A program made the position numbers and the translations under genes. A stretch of DNA of 64,000 nucleotides, from the NCBI RefSeq assembly GCF_039541875.1, contig NZ_BAABHB010000009.1, positions 1-64,000 on the forward strand, given 5' to 3'. Below are positions 17,147-25,935 of the stretch, one piece after another. Within the stretch, counting starts at the first letter, position 1. Every line of letters begins with the position of its first letter. This DNA comes from Nibrella viscosa (GTDB taxonomy: Bacteria; Bacteroidota; Bacteroidia; Cytophagales; Spirosomataceae). Below the pieces are notes generated by a model. It saw nothing but the letters and a program-made list of their open reading frames with translations. It ran no database searches and had not been told where the DNA came from.

Positions 17147-18430
17147 ATGTTCGACAGCTTTAAATCAATTAGCCTTTCCCACAAAACAGCACCGCTGTCT
17201 ATTCGGGAGCTAATTGCACTTAACGAAGAAGAAGCCAAAAGGCTCATGCACCGGCTGCGCGACTTTTTCGGCCTTACGGACCTTTTGATTATATCGACCT
17301 GCAACCGGACGGAGATTTACTATACCTCCGCTCAGGACCTCAATACGGAGGTTACCCGGCTGTTATTAATCGAAAAGGGCCTGACCGATACCGACAGCTA
17401 CCTGCCCTATTTTCAGTTTTTCGCCGTGCACGAGGAGGCAGTCCGCCACCTGTTTGAGGTGTGTGTTGGTTTGCACTCACAGGTGGTAGGCGATATGCAG
17501 ATTCCCAACCAGGTGAAGCAGGCCTACCAGTGGTCGGCAGACCTGGATCTGGCTGGGCCCTTTTTGCACCGGCTGATGCACACCGTTTTCTTTACCAACA
17601 AGCGCGTAGCGCAGGAAACCTCTTTCCGCGATGGAGCCGCGTCATCGTCGTATGCCGCCGTTGAACTCATCGACGAACTGGTTGGTCATAACGCCAACCC
17701 GGCCGTGCTGGTTGTTGGTCTGGGAGAGATTGGGACTGACGTTTGTAAAAACTTAGCCGACCGCGATCTGTCGCGTATTACGCTGATTAACCGCACCCGG
17801 TCTAAGGCCGAAGCCCTGGCGAATAAACATGGTTTTTCCGTGGCTGATTTTGATAGCCTGACCGACGAAATTCGGAAAGCCGATGTAATTATCTGCTCTG
17901 TGCTGCGCGATGAGCCGCTGATTACCCCTGCTTTGCTGCACGACCTAAACGTGCTTACGTATAAATACTTCATTGACTTGTCGGTACCCCGTAGCGTCGA
18001 TACAGCAGTGGAGCAGATTCCGGGCGTACTGGTATACAACATCGACCACATCCGGAACCGCGCCGATGAAGCATTGAACCGCCGGATGGCCGCTATTCCG
18101 CAGGTCGAAGCCATTATCTCACAGTCGGTCGTAGATTTTGGCGACTGGTCGAAGGAGATGGTGGTATCGCCGACCATCAATAAGCTGAAGAATGCGCTGG
18201 AGCAGATCCGGAAAGAGGAGATTGCCCGGCACATGAAACATCTGTCGGCCGACGAAACCGAGAAGATTGATAAAATTACGAGGGGTATCATGCAGAAGGT
18301 GATTAAGCTGCCGGTGCTGCAACTGAAAGCCGCCTGCAAGCGAGGGGAAGCCGAAACGCTGATCGACGTCCTAAACGACCTGTTTAATCTGGAGCAACAG
18401 CCGGCCTACGACCCCAACCGGACTTACTAA
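17147..18430 (+). CDS. hemA: Glutamyl-tRNA reductase HemA
   Basis: The first committed step of tetrapyrrole synthesis by the C5 route: NADPH reduction of glutamyl-tRNA to glutamate-1-semialdehyde. The catalytic Cys52 lies in STCNRTE. SLSHKTAPLSIRE marks the N-terminal domain, GLHSQVVGDMQI the substrate-binding part, and VLVVGLGEIGTDVCKNL the NADPH-binding fold; the C-terminal dimerisation helix is present. At 427 residues it is of normal length. It stands alone here, with its own promoter and a terminator behind it. Confidence 0.95.
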   Translation: MFDSFKSISLSHKTAPLSIRELIALNEEEAKRLMHRLRDFFGLTDLLIISTCNRTEIYYTSAQDLNTEVTRLLLIEKGLTDTDSYLPYFQFFAVHEEAVRHLFEVCVGLHSQVVGDMQIPNQVKQAYQWSADLDLAGPFLHRLMHTVFFTNKRVAQETSFRDGAASSSYAAVELIDELVGHNANPAVLVVGLGEIGTDVCKNLADRDLSRITLINRTRSKAEALANKHGFSVADFDSLTDEIRKADVIICSVLRDEPLITPALLHDLNVLTYKYFIDLSVPRSVDTAVEQIPGVLVYNIDHIRNRADEALNRRMAAIPQVEAIISQSVVDFGDWSKEMVVSPTINKLKNALEQIRKEEIARHMKHLSADETEKIDKITRGIMQKVIKLPVLQLKAACKRGEAETLIDVLNDLFNLEQQPAYDPNRTY

Positions 18431-18450
18431 GCCTATGATAAATGCTACGC

Positions 18451-18486
18451 AAATCCCGAGCCTGCCGGTTCGGGATTTTTGTTTTA
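18451..18486 (+). terminator. hemA terminator
   Basis: AAATCCCGA (18451-18459) pairs with TTCGGGATTT around 18469-18478 and continues into TTTTGTTTT. It lies 20 bases after the hemA stop. Confidence 0.75.
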
Positions 18487-18545
18487 AGACAGGTATGAAA
18501 AATAGGTTAGGCTTTTCGTTATATACCTAAACAGCTGCCGTCTGC

Positions 18546-19166
18546 ATGATTCGCTTAACAAACGCTTTACTCCGCCTGTTTCTGGTTTTGCTGCTGGTAG
18601 TTGGTCTTATAACCCTTTGGGAGCAGGTTCGGCAACAGGGCTGGTTGGGCCGGTTTACCCGTGAAGACAAAACGGTACAGCGCATTGTATTAAAAGAGGT
18701 GACCGAACTGGGCAAACTGGAACTGGTGAAGTATACCTTTAAAGACATTGTAGAACACGAACAGATAAAAGACTGGCTTCCCAATGCGCAGGCGATTCTG
18801 ATTGTAGAAGGAGAAGCTGTGGGTTGTGTAGACCTGAGACAGGTAAAGGCATCCGATATTCGGCCGGCCGGAGACAGCCTGGTGGTATGGCTGCCCCAGC
18901 CGGAACTGTGTACCTGGAAAATAAACCATGACCGCTCACGGGTGTATACCACCCGGTTCGCCTTTCTGGACGAAACGCAGCTTGTTGATGCGGCCTACCA
19001 GCGAGCCGAGCGGCAAATCCGGCAATCGGCGCTGAGCAGCGGTATTCTGGAGCAAACGCGGCAAAACGCCGATAAGATGCTCCAGCCACTGCTGGAGCAG
19101 GTAGCCGGCAAAAAAGTAGTGATCCGGTATCAACCACCGGCAGGGCCGGCCCACACCCTGCAGTAG
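18546..19166 (+). CDS. DUF4230 domain protein, membrane anchored
   Basis: A 206-residue protein with an N-terminal membrane helix (LLRLFLVLLLVVGLITLW) and a soluble domain of the DUF4230 type. Characteristic features are VTELGKLELVKYTFKDIVE, AILIVEGEAVGCVDL and VWLPQPELCTWKINHDRSRVY. The family is widespread in Bacteroidota and Firmicutes without a known biochemical role. A C-terminal helix-rich segment (AYQRAERQIRQSALSSGILE) may oligomerise. It follows hemA's terminator and is probably a separate unit. Confidence 0.82.
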   Translation: MIRLTNALLRLFLVLLLVVGLITLWEQVRQQGWLGRFTREDKTVQRIVLKEVTELGKLELVKYTFKDIVEHEQIKDWLPNAQAILIVEGEAVGCVDLRQVKASDIRPAGDSLVVWLPQPELCTWKINHDRSRVYTTRFAFLDETQLVDAAYQRAERQIRQSALSSGILEQTRQNADKMLQPLLEQVAGKKVVIRYQPPAGPAHTLQ

Positions 19167-19255
19167 TGTCTTTGGGTAAGTTTTTGACTCAGGGCTAAAC
19201 CGGAACCTTACGTTTTGCGTACTATGCCTAATATACCCATTTCAACCGGGCTAAT

Positions 19256-19810
19256 ATGAATACTCAGACGATTACGAAAGGCAGTTTACTCATCGCTGAA
19301 CCTTACCTCGGCGATCCTAATTTTGAGCGCAGTGTCGTACTGATTTGCGAACACAGCCCCGAAAGCTCCTTCGGGCTGGTGCTCAATCAAATTACCAACC
19401 TGACCCTGAGCGATGTACTGGAAGATGTTTACGCCGAATTGCCCCTCCATGTGGGTGGCCCGGTTCAGCAAAATACGTTACACTATGTCCACCGCCGTCC
19501 CGACCTGATCGATAATTCGATTCGGGTACAGGATGGTCTATACTGGAGTGGCGATTTTGAGCAGGTAAAGCAAGCCGTGAACCTGGGAACCCTGACGGAA
19601 AGTGATATTCGTTTTTTTGTGGGCTATTCCGGCTGGAGCGGTGGACAACTGGACGGCGAGTTATCTGAAAAAGCCTGGTTTGTTGCCCAAACGGATGCTG
19701 ATTTTTTGTTTGATACCCCGGCCGATCAGTTCTGGCGGGGCATTTTGAAGCGGATGGGCGGGGAGTATAAAGCTATCTCCAACTACCCGGTCGACCCCCG
19801 GCTGAATTAA
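19256..19810 (+). CDS. YqgE/AlgH family protein
   Basis: A 184-residue soluble protein of the YqgE/AlgH family. The motifs GSLLIAEPYLGDPNFERSVV, GLVLNQ, LHVGGPVQ and FVGYSGWSGGQLDGEL are the family signature. Members have been implicated in transcriptional or adhesion phenotypes, but no enzymatic activity is established. Length is normal for the family. Confidence 0.93.
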   Translation: MNTQTITKGSLLIAEPYLGDPNFERSVVLICEHSPESSFGLVLNQITNLTLSDVLEDVYAELPLHVGGPVQQNTLHYVHRRPDLIDNSIRVQDGLYWSGDFEQVKQAVNLGTLTESDIRFFVGYSGWSGGQLDGELSEKAWFVAQTDADFLFDTPADQFWRGILKRMGGEYKAISNYPVDPRLN

Positions 19811-19939
19811 GATTTGGGTAGCATTACACTTTTTGCCAATTTTGTCCCGGCCCGGCAACCAGGTCAGCCGGTGCCGTAACGTTTAGGCTTATTTCTGATT
19901 AGCAGGAAGGTGGTTAGCGCTGCCTTCTTTTCTTTATGT

Positions 19940-20545
19940 ATGTGTAGAAATCGACTGGTTTATGTTCTGTTCCTGTGTGCCCTCCCCCTGCTGACGCAGG
20001 CGCAGAGTGATTACGCTCCCGGCCATTTTGGTATCAAAGTGGGGCCGGCGCTTACGCGAACATCGGTGTCGGGCATTACCCCGAATATTCCCAAGAATAA
20101 GATTGATTTTCAGTTTGGGGCCATATATCAGTTGCGGCTAAACCGGTTTGTGCTGCAACCGGAGGTACTGTATGCCGTAAAAGGCGGTACGTTTCAGGTC
20201 ACCCGCATTGGCAGTACAACGCGGGAAACCATCCGGAACAACTACAACTACATGAGTGTGCCGCTGCTGGTTGGCTGGATTCCTACGCCGGGTATTATTC
20301 TGCAGGCGGGTCCTGAGTTTAGTTACGCCTTAAATACTCCGGATACCAACGGCCCCGGTAGCCGCAACGACCTGGGTATTGTGGTGGGCGCCCATTACGA
20401 CTTTCTGGATATGCTGGAAAAATTCAGCTTACAGGTCCGGTATATTCACGGGCTGAACGACGTGTCGGGTAATCCGCTGGCGACCTACCGCAACCGGGCA
20501 CTGCAAGTGGCGATTGTGTACAACCTTTACCGGATGAAAAAGTAG
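19940..20545 (+). CDS. PorT-like outer-membrane beta-barrel protein
   Basis: A 201-residue protein with a signal peptide (MCRNRLVYVLFLCALPLLTQAQ) and a small barrel domain. FGIKVGPALTRT begins it, LQPEVLYAVKGGTF and YNYMSVPLLVGW are typical strands, and the C-terminus is VYNLYRMKK. The start at 19940 fits the signal peptide, while the opening at 19910 adds ten hydrophobic residues before it. PorT-family proteins are outer-membrane barrels, one of which serves type IX secretion. This one is more likely a generic member. It ends 5 bases before nuoA. Confidence 0.8.
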   Translation: MCRNRLVYVLFLCALPLLTQAQSDYAPGHFGIKVGPALTRTSVSGITPNIPKNKIDFQFGAIYQLRLNRFVLQPEVLYAVKGGTFQVTRIGSTTRETIRNNYNYMSVPLLVGWIPTPGIILQAGPEFSYALNTPDTNGPGSRNDLGIVVGAHYDFLDMLEKFSLQVRYIHGLNDVSGNPLATYRNRALQVAIVYNLYRMKK

Positions 20546-20550
20546 CCGCC

Positions 20551-21015
20551 ATGCTCTCCGACTTCGGCGTTATTCTGCTGTTCATTATTGCTGCGCTGAT
20601 TTTTTTTGTGCTGATTATGTTTGTCAGCCGGCTCCTTAGGCCTAACCGACCAAACATGGAGAAGCTAAGCACCTACGAATCGGGCGAAGAGCCGGTGGGT
20701 AACGCAAGTGTGCAGTTCAACATCCGGTTCTACGTGATCGCCATTATTTTTGTGCTGTTCGAGGTAGAGCTGGTGTTTCTGTTTCCGTGGGCAACCGTGT
20801 TTGGGCAGGCTACACTTATCAACGAAACCAACGGCCTATGGGGCTGGTTTGCCCTGACAGAAGCCGTTCTGTTTGTGCTGCTGCTGACGCTTGGGCTGGC
20901 ATACGCCTGGGCCAAAGGGTATCTCGACTGGGTAAGACCCCAACCTAAAATTCCGGAGATCCAGACGCCTGTACCAACGAGTTTGTATGACCGGGTGAAT
21001 GAGAAATATAGATAA
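20551..21015 (+). CDS. nuoA: NADH-quinone oxidoreductase subunit A
   Basis: Membrane subunit of respiratory complex I. Three membrane helices are visible, with the conserved STYESGEEPVGNASVQFNIRF loop and the acidic FEVELVFLFPWA in helix 2. At 154 residues it is slightly long because of its C-terminal tail. It is the first gene of a nuoA-nuoB-nuoC run; spacing to nuoB is 8 bases. Confidence 0.95.
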   Translation: MLSDFGVILLFIIAALIFFVLIMFVSRLLRPNRPNMEKLSTYESGEEPVGNASVQFNIRFYVIAIIFVLFEVELVFLFPWATVFGQATLINETNGLWGWFALTEAVLFVLLLTLGLAYAWAKGYLDWVRPQPKIPEIQTPVPTSLYDRVNEKYR

Positions 21016-21023
21016 CAGCAAAG

Positions 21024-21647
21024 ATGAATTCCCCGACAAATCAACAGAAAACCGGTGATGCGGGCTTTATGCTGCTCAGTTCAGAGGAGTTGCTGAACTG
21101 GTCGCGGGAGTCGTCGCTCTGGCCGATGAGCTTCGGGCTGGCCTGCTGCGCCATTGAGATGATGCAGACGTTTGCAGCCAATTACGACCTCGAGCGGTTC
21201 GGTATTTTTCCGCGACCCTCACCCCGGCAGTCCGACATCATGATTGTCTCCGGAACGGTAACCTACAAGATGGCCGATCGCATCCGGCGGCTGTACGAAC
21301 AAATGCCCGAGCCGCGTTACGTAATCTCAATGGGCTCCTGTGCCAACTGCGGTGGTCCTTACTGGCAGCACGGTTATCATGTGGTAAAGGGCGTTGATAA
21401 AATCATACCGGTAGACGTATACGTTCCGGGTTGCCCACCCCGTCCGGAAGCCCTGATTGATGGCTTTATCAAGCTTCAGGAGAAAATCCGGCGGGAGAAG
21501 CCCCTGACAGGTAAGGCTCTGCTGGAAGCGCAGAAGGATTCGGATGCTTCCAGTCCGGAGTTCCACTCCAGTTCTGAAGCCGCTGACATGCAAACCGCCA
21601 TCGTAGATACGCGTAGTAACCCGAATGCGACTCCATTTGGTGAATGA
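21024..21647 (+). CDS. nuoB: NADH-quinone oxidoreductase subunit B
   Basis: Peripheral-arm subunit that carries the terminal iron-sulfur cluster N2. Cluster ligands are seen in GLACCAIEMM, SMGSCANCGGPYWQHGY and YVPGCPPRPEAL. The 207-residue length includes a C-terminal extension of about 40 residues (after REKPLTGKALLEAQ) that is poorly conserved. Its last four bases overlap the nuoC start as ATGA. Confidence 0.95.
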   Translation: MNSPTNQQKTGDAGFMLLSSEELLNWSRESSLWPMSFGLACCAIEMMQTFAANYDLERFGIFPRPSPRQSDIMIVSGTVTYKMADRIRRLYEQMPEPRYVISMGSCANCGGPYWQHGYHVVKGVDKIIPVDVYVPGCPPRPEALIDGFIKLQEKIRREKPLTGKALLEAQKDSDASSPEFHSSSEAADMQTAIVDTRSNPNATPFGE

Positions 21648-22198
21648 TGACTTTTGATGATATAAGGACGCTACTGGACAAGCAATTTTCGGGTTCTGTG
21701 CTGTCGGCCAATACCCAAAATCCCCAGCCCTACCTGGTGGTATCAGCCGAACATATTGCCGATATCTGCCGGTTTTTGAAGCAGGATGAACGGCTGTTCT
21801 TCGACCTCTTAGCCTGTATTTCCGCCATTGACAATGGTCCGGCAGCCGCCGGAGCGCCGGTCGGCACCATGGAAGTTGTGTATAACCTCACCTCTATTCC
21901 CTACGGCCATAACCTGATGATAAAGGTTGTGGTGGAGCGTAATACGGACGAGGAGCCACTGCCAACCATACCGAGTGTCAGCCACATCTGGCGCACGGCC
22001 GACTGGCACGAGCGCGAGGCTTTTGACCTGATAGGTATCCGGTTTACCGGCCACCCCGACCTCCGGCGCATTCTGATGCCCACCGACTGGGAAGGCCACC
22101 CCCTCCGCCGGGATTACAAAGACCCGGAGCGTTACCACGGCATCCGCACCCAGCAACCACTCGATCCGCCGGGCGTCGGCCACGAACTGCCGAAGTAG
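21644..22198 (+). CDS. nuoC: NADH-quinone oxidoreductase subunit C
   Basis: Peripheral-arm subunit of complex I (30 kDa family). Signature segments are SVSHIWRTADWHEREAFDLIGI and GHPDLRRILMPTDWEGHPLRRDYK. It overlaps nuoB by 4 bases. The next gene downstream is an unrelated exported protein, so nuoD to nuoN must lie elsewhere in the genome. Confidence 0.95.
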   Translation: MMTFDDIRTLLDKQFSGSVLSANTQNPQPYLVVSAEHIADICRFLKQDERLFFDLLACISAIDNGPAAAGAPVGTMEVVYNLTSIPYGHNLMIKVVVERNTDEEPLPTIPSVSHIWRTADWHEREAFDLIGIRFTGHPDLRRILMPTDWEGHPLRRDYKDPERYHGIRTQQPLDPPGVGHELPK

Positions 22199-22271
22199 CA
22201 AAAACCAACCAAAGCAGCGAAGTTTAGGTTTAGTCTCTATATTCGCCGGTATCTTTTAATCCGATACACCC

Positions 22272-23921
22272 ATGCGCCTTCTTCGCTGCGCTTTGCTAAA
22301 CACGCTCCTGTTGCTTTCACCGGCTCTCCTGGCCCAGACGGATTCGGTGACGGTAACCGGCCGCATCCGCAATCTGACTCCGCAGCTATACCGCCGGTCG
22401 CCCCAGGTGCTGATTACCCGGACCAACATTCTTCAGGCCAGTCAGGAAATAGCCCATCCGGCTCCGTTAGATGCCGAAGGCCGTTTTCAGGTCAAAGTAC
22501 CCCTGATTTACCCCCTGGAAGAGTTAAGTTTTAACTTTAGCAACATCACCACCGGTTTTCTGGCGGCACCCGGTACGCTGAGCATCGACTTAAATGCCGA
22601 CTCATTGTATGTAGCGGAAGCGCCGTTTCGCTTTGGGGGCGTAAACGCCCAGGTGAATCAGCAATATGCCCGCTACCGGGCCTATGAAGCCAAAAACCGG
22701 AAGAAGCCCGATGGTGAACGATTAGCGCGTCAGACAACTGGCCGGACGGCGGCCAGTGCATACCGTTACCTGGTTGATACGTTTACCGAAACATTTCGGG
22801 CCTTTGCAGCCAGTCAGACCGTTTTACCGCTGCTGAGCCGCTGGATTACCGCAATTGCCCGCTACGATGCAGCCCGGTTTCAATACGAGCAGGCCATGGC
22901 CGAAGGCACCGACTTACCGGCTGCGCTGAACGATACCCTCCGTCCGGCCGACGACCGGCTGCTGACCGTTGCCCGCGCTACGGCTATGGAACGCTTCAGC
23001 CAGTATACTGTTCAGGGTATGTCGCTGCTTTCGGCGGGTCAAACCAACCGTAGTTTACCCGTACCGACGCTGGTTGACATGGTTGAACGCTACGGAAAGA
23101 ATCTGTCGGAAACGGATCGGCAGCGGCTACGGGCCATTCAGGCGGCCGGGGTCATCAGGCAGTCGGATCTGCGGTTTGTAAAAGGACTGATGGAGCAAAA
23201 TGCCGATCTGTTTCAGCGTCTGATCAATTATGAAGTTCTGCTTGGCCAGGGACAAACCCGCTATGATACGCCCTCGCTCGATTACCTGCGGGGCTACACA
23301 CTAGTAAGTGCCTTACCTACCCTGCCCCTGACCAACGCCCAGTTACTTTACCGGCATATTCGTTCCCAGATCAAAGACCCTTATATCGGCACCTCACTGA
23401 CCGATGTGTATAACCGGGAGACCAAAGATAGCCTGCTGATGCAGGAAGCCGCCGGCCGGCTCGCTACCGGCGATTCCCTGAGCGGTCTGAACGAGATTGC
23501 TTCGGGTATTTTTGCTACCCGTAACCGGACTGCCTCGGGCTCCCAGCTTCTGGGCACACTGCTAAAGAACAATGCCGGCCGGATCGTGTATGCGCTGGTG
23601 TGGTCACCTATGGCGGAAGAAAGCCGGCAAACCGCCCTGGCCGCCCAGCGCCTGCGAGATGCGTTTAGCCCGCGAGAACTGGCGCTGCTATACATTGCCG
23701 CCCCCGATGTCGACCCCACTGTATGGCAGGAATACATAGTTAAAAACAACCTGAAAGGCGACCACCTCTACCTATCAGCCGAACAGTGGAACGAAGGTAT
23801 TTCACAGCTCGGCAACAGTTATATCTCGGTGTTTGACCGGGCCGGAAAGTTGCAAAAACGCAGCGCCATTGCGCCCCAGGAATTTGACAAACTGGTGCCC
23901 CAGTTAAAAAAGCTGCTATAG
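22272..23921 (+). CDS. Exported TlpA-like protein without a CxxC site
   Basis: A 549-residue secreted protein with a signal peptide ending ALLAQ. The first 130 residues look like the beta-sandwich found at the start of Bacteroidota TlpA-type thiol-disulfide proteins. A long helical middle follows. The last 130 residues resemble a thioredoxin fold (GRIVYALVWSPMAEESRQTA, LYIAAPDVDPTVWQEYIV, SYISVFDRAGKLQKR). Where TlpA has WCxxC this protein has WSPMAEE, so it should not carry out disulfide exchange. No terminator separates it from nuoC (73-base gap), yet a functional link to complex I is not evident. Confidence 0.68.
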   Translation: MRLLRCALLNTLLLLSPALLAQTDSVTVTGRIRNLTPQLYRRSPQVLITRTNILQASQEIAHPAPLDAEGRFQVKVPLIYPLEELSFNFSNITTGFLAAPGTLSIDLNADSLYVAEAPFRFGGVNAQVNQQYARYRAYEAKNRKKPDGERLARQTTGRTAASAYRYLVDTFTETFRAFAASQTVLPLLSRWITAIARYDAARFQYEQAMAEGTDLPAALNDTLRPADDRLLTVARATAMERFSQYTVQGMSLLSAGQTNRSLPVPTLVDMVERYGKNLSETDRQRLRAIQAAGVIRQSDLRFVKGLMEQNADLFQRLINYEVLLGQGQTRYDTPSLDYLRGYTLVSALPTLPLTNAQLLYRHIRSQIKDPYIGTSLTDVYNRETKDSLLMQEAAGRLATGDSLSGLNEIASGIFATRNRTASGSQLLGTLLKNNAGRIVYALVWSPMAEESRQTALAAQRLRDAFSPRELALLYIAAPDVDPTVWQEYIVKNNLKGDHLYLSAEQWNEGISQLGNSYISVFDRAGKLQKRSAIAPQEFDKLVPQLKKLL

Positions 23922-23956
23922 CTGGTATTATATACGGGCAAACAGAAAAATGTGCG

Positions 23957-24442
23957 TTAGCGGGCCGCTTTCAGCGTCATGGTGGCTTTCAGCGCCGTAC
24001 GACCGTCGACGGGCAGTACATCGAACCGGATGATCAACGTATCAGACGTGCTCTCCAGCACCTTCCACTGAACGGTATCGTCGATACGCTTGAGGTCAAC
24101 CACGCTGATTACGTGGGTATCTAAATCATAAATCCAGTGGCCCGTCAGTTCTTTGGCGGGTTCATCCTCCCGGCAGTGGAGCGTACCTTTGTCGGTAATC
24201 AGGTTACTATTGGCTTCAAAAATCAGGGCATCGTCTCTGGTGCAGGCGTCCAGAAAGGAAGCAAGCTCGGTATCAGGCCGGCCATCCCCATTAAAATCAA
24301 CGGGATTATCGAGTTTTATCGATTGAATTTTCCAGGCTTTGCTAACAAAAGAAGGGGCCACCGTAGTGGTTCTGAAAGCGGGCATGCCGAAGAGAAAACC
24401 CAGGCCGAGGAACCAGGTTAGCAGGTACGGAAAGCGTTTCAT
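23957..24442 (-). CDS. Exported lipocalin-like hypothetical protein
   Basis: A 161-residue protein starting at 24442 (MKRFPYLLTWFLGLGFLFG), a signal peptide. The mature part has the pattern of small beta-barrel lipocalin-like proteins of Bacteroidota: WKIQSIKL, then FEANSNLITDKGTLHC, GHWIYDLDTHVISV and DTLIIRFDVL. An NGDGRPDT motif resembles a calcium-binding loop. No function can be named. The gene is convergent with the TlpA-like gene. Confidence 0.6.
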   Translation of the reverse strand: MKRFPYLLTWFLGLGFLFGMPAFRTTTVAPSFVSKAWKIQSIKLDNPVDFNGDGRPDTELASFLDACTRDDALIFEANSNLITDKGTLHCREDEPAKELTGHWIYDLDTHVISVVDLKRIDDTVQWKVLESTSDTLIIRFDVLPVDGRTALKATMTLKAAR

Positions 24443-24600
24443 CGTGTATTTGTTGTGGTTGTTTGTGAATAAAAGCGAAACGGCATTTCTGCCGACCGCC
24501 ATTTGTTACCTCAAAACTGGCTCACAATCCGGCTCTTCTCAACCAGGGAGCCCCCCGAGTGCCGGAAACAGTCTATGAACTGGCAAAATAGATAGGTCAA

Positions 24601-24655
24601 TCGAAAAAAAGCCGCCGGCGCAGACACCCCCCGAGAGGTATCCGCACCGGCGGCT
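24601..24655 (-). terminator. Rho-independent terminator of the hydroxylase gene
   Basis: AGCCGCCGG (24610-24618) pairs with CCGGCGGCT (24647-24655). Read on the minus strand the stem is followed by TTTTTTT, directly downstream of the hydroxylase stop. Confidence 0.8.
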
Positions 24656-24678
24656 ACAGGAACGGCAATGGCCGGCTG

Positions 24679-25329
24679 CTACTTCATATACGTACCAAAG
24701 ACATAGTCCCAGATTGGCGACGATACGCCATAGTTCCGGTGGTGGTCTTTGTAATGGTGTACACTGTGGTTAATCCATAGCCATTTAAAGAAATTCTTGG
24801 GGGGCGCGTAGGCATGAACTATATAGTGCACAAGCAGATACCCGGAATATCCTACCAGAAAACCCGGATAAAAAGCGTAGGCAGCTTCGCCCATCAGCGT
24901 GGTAAAAAGCGCGAAAAACACCACCCAGATGATCACTCCCAACGCAGGCGGTAATGCCAGCCGGCTTTTGTCTTTGGGGTACTCATGGTGAACGCCATGA
25001 AACGTGTACTGAATCTTAGCCCGTCGGGGAGTAGTTGGATTCAGGTGATACAGGTAGCGATGGAGCACGTACTCAAACAGGCTAAAAACAAACAGCCCCG
25101 TAACAAATAAGGCGGTAATGATATAAGGCGACAGCTCGGTATACGTAAATGCATACCACATCAGCACCACGGCCGATACCATCCACATGGATATAGGTAC
25201 CGCAATGTGCGTACGGGAAAGTGCCTCCAGAACCGGATTGTCAAACAACGGGCGGGTACCGCTATTCTTCGGCTTTGCATGACCAGGCTTGCCCTGGGCC
25301 GACTTCACTTTTTCAGCTTCTCCTTGCAT
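24679..25329 (-). CDS. Fatty acid hydroxylase / sterol desaturase family protein
   Basis: A 216-residue integral-membrane di-iron enzyme with four helices. The histidine boxes are HRYLYH, HGVHHEYP, HYIVHAY and HSVHHYKDHHRNYG, the arrangement of the FA2H/Scs7 branch. Such enzymes introduce a 2-hydroxyl group into fatty acyl chains of sphingolipids or related lipids, which fits a sphingolipid-making Bacteroidota. The N-terminal 30 residues are charged and cytoplasmic. Substrate assignment is inference from the family. Confidence 0.85.
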   Translation of the reverse strand: MQGEAEKVKSAQGKPGHAKPKNSGTRPLFDNPVLEALSRTHIAVPISMWMVSAVVLMWYAFTYTELSPYIITALFVTGLFVFSLFEYVLHRYLYHLNPTTPRRAKIQYTFHGVHHEYPKDKSRLALPPALGVIIWVVFFALFTTLMGEAAYAFYPGFLVGYSGYLLVHYIVHAYAPPKNFFKWLWINHSVHHYKDHHRNYGVSSPIWDYVFGTYMK

Positions 25330-25505
25330 ACTGTTGAATCGTTCGGTGATTGGTGCGAAAATAGTGGATTTTAAAATACATTCAGATGTTTACAGCCGGC
25401 GATTAGTATATGAAACATACAAATGAACTACAGTTCAAATGGATATAAACCTGTGGATGAACCAACTTGTTACGTTTTACCGGCTACCAGCTGGTCTTCT
25501 ATTTT

Positions 25506-25935
25506 CTACCGGGCCGCTTCCAGATTTGCCAATGGCAACTTGGGCTTAATTATCAGCCGCAAAGACTGATCGTAGCTGAAGTATCCCCACATCCGGTTTA
25601 TCAGAATCAGCAAACGATTCTTTACACCGATAATGTTAACCAGTTGCACAAACAACCAGGTCAGCCAGGCAAAATACCCCTGAAACTTAGCCTTAGGCAA
25701 ATCGACCACGGCCAGCCCCCGATCCACAGTAGCCATCGTGCCCAAATCGCGGAAGCGAAAGGTTTCCAGCGGCTCTCCTTTCACCAGCCTGATGAGGTTC
25801 TCAGCCAGATGCTTGCCCTGCTGAATGGCGGGTTGGGCCGTTTGGGGATGCCCGTTCGGCCAGGCGTCTTCAGGCATCAGGGCTACATCGTCAATGGCAT
25901 ATATGTTCAGGATACCAACGCGTCCTGTGCTTTGG
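25506..25935 (-). pseudogene. C-terminal remnant of type II NADH dehydrogenase (NDH-2)
   Basis: The minus strand encodes only the last third of a Bacteroidota NDH-2. It runs from NIYAIDDVALMPEDAWPNG through GHPQTAQPAIQQGKHLAENL to the two-helix C-terminal anchor (FAWLTWLFVQLVNIIGV, SYDQSLRLIIKP). The FAD and NADH domains (about 300 residues) are missing. The reading frame enters from inside the 3' end of bshA without a start codon near the homology boundary. The conserved Gly-Asp of the flavin-binding motif (usually IYAIGDVA) is Asp-Asp here. An ATG at 25877 could start a 123-residue peptide, but this would lack every catalytic element. It looks like a deletion remnant beside bshA. Confidence 0.75.
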
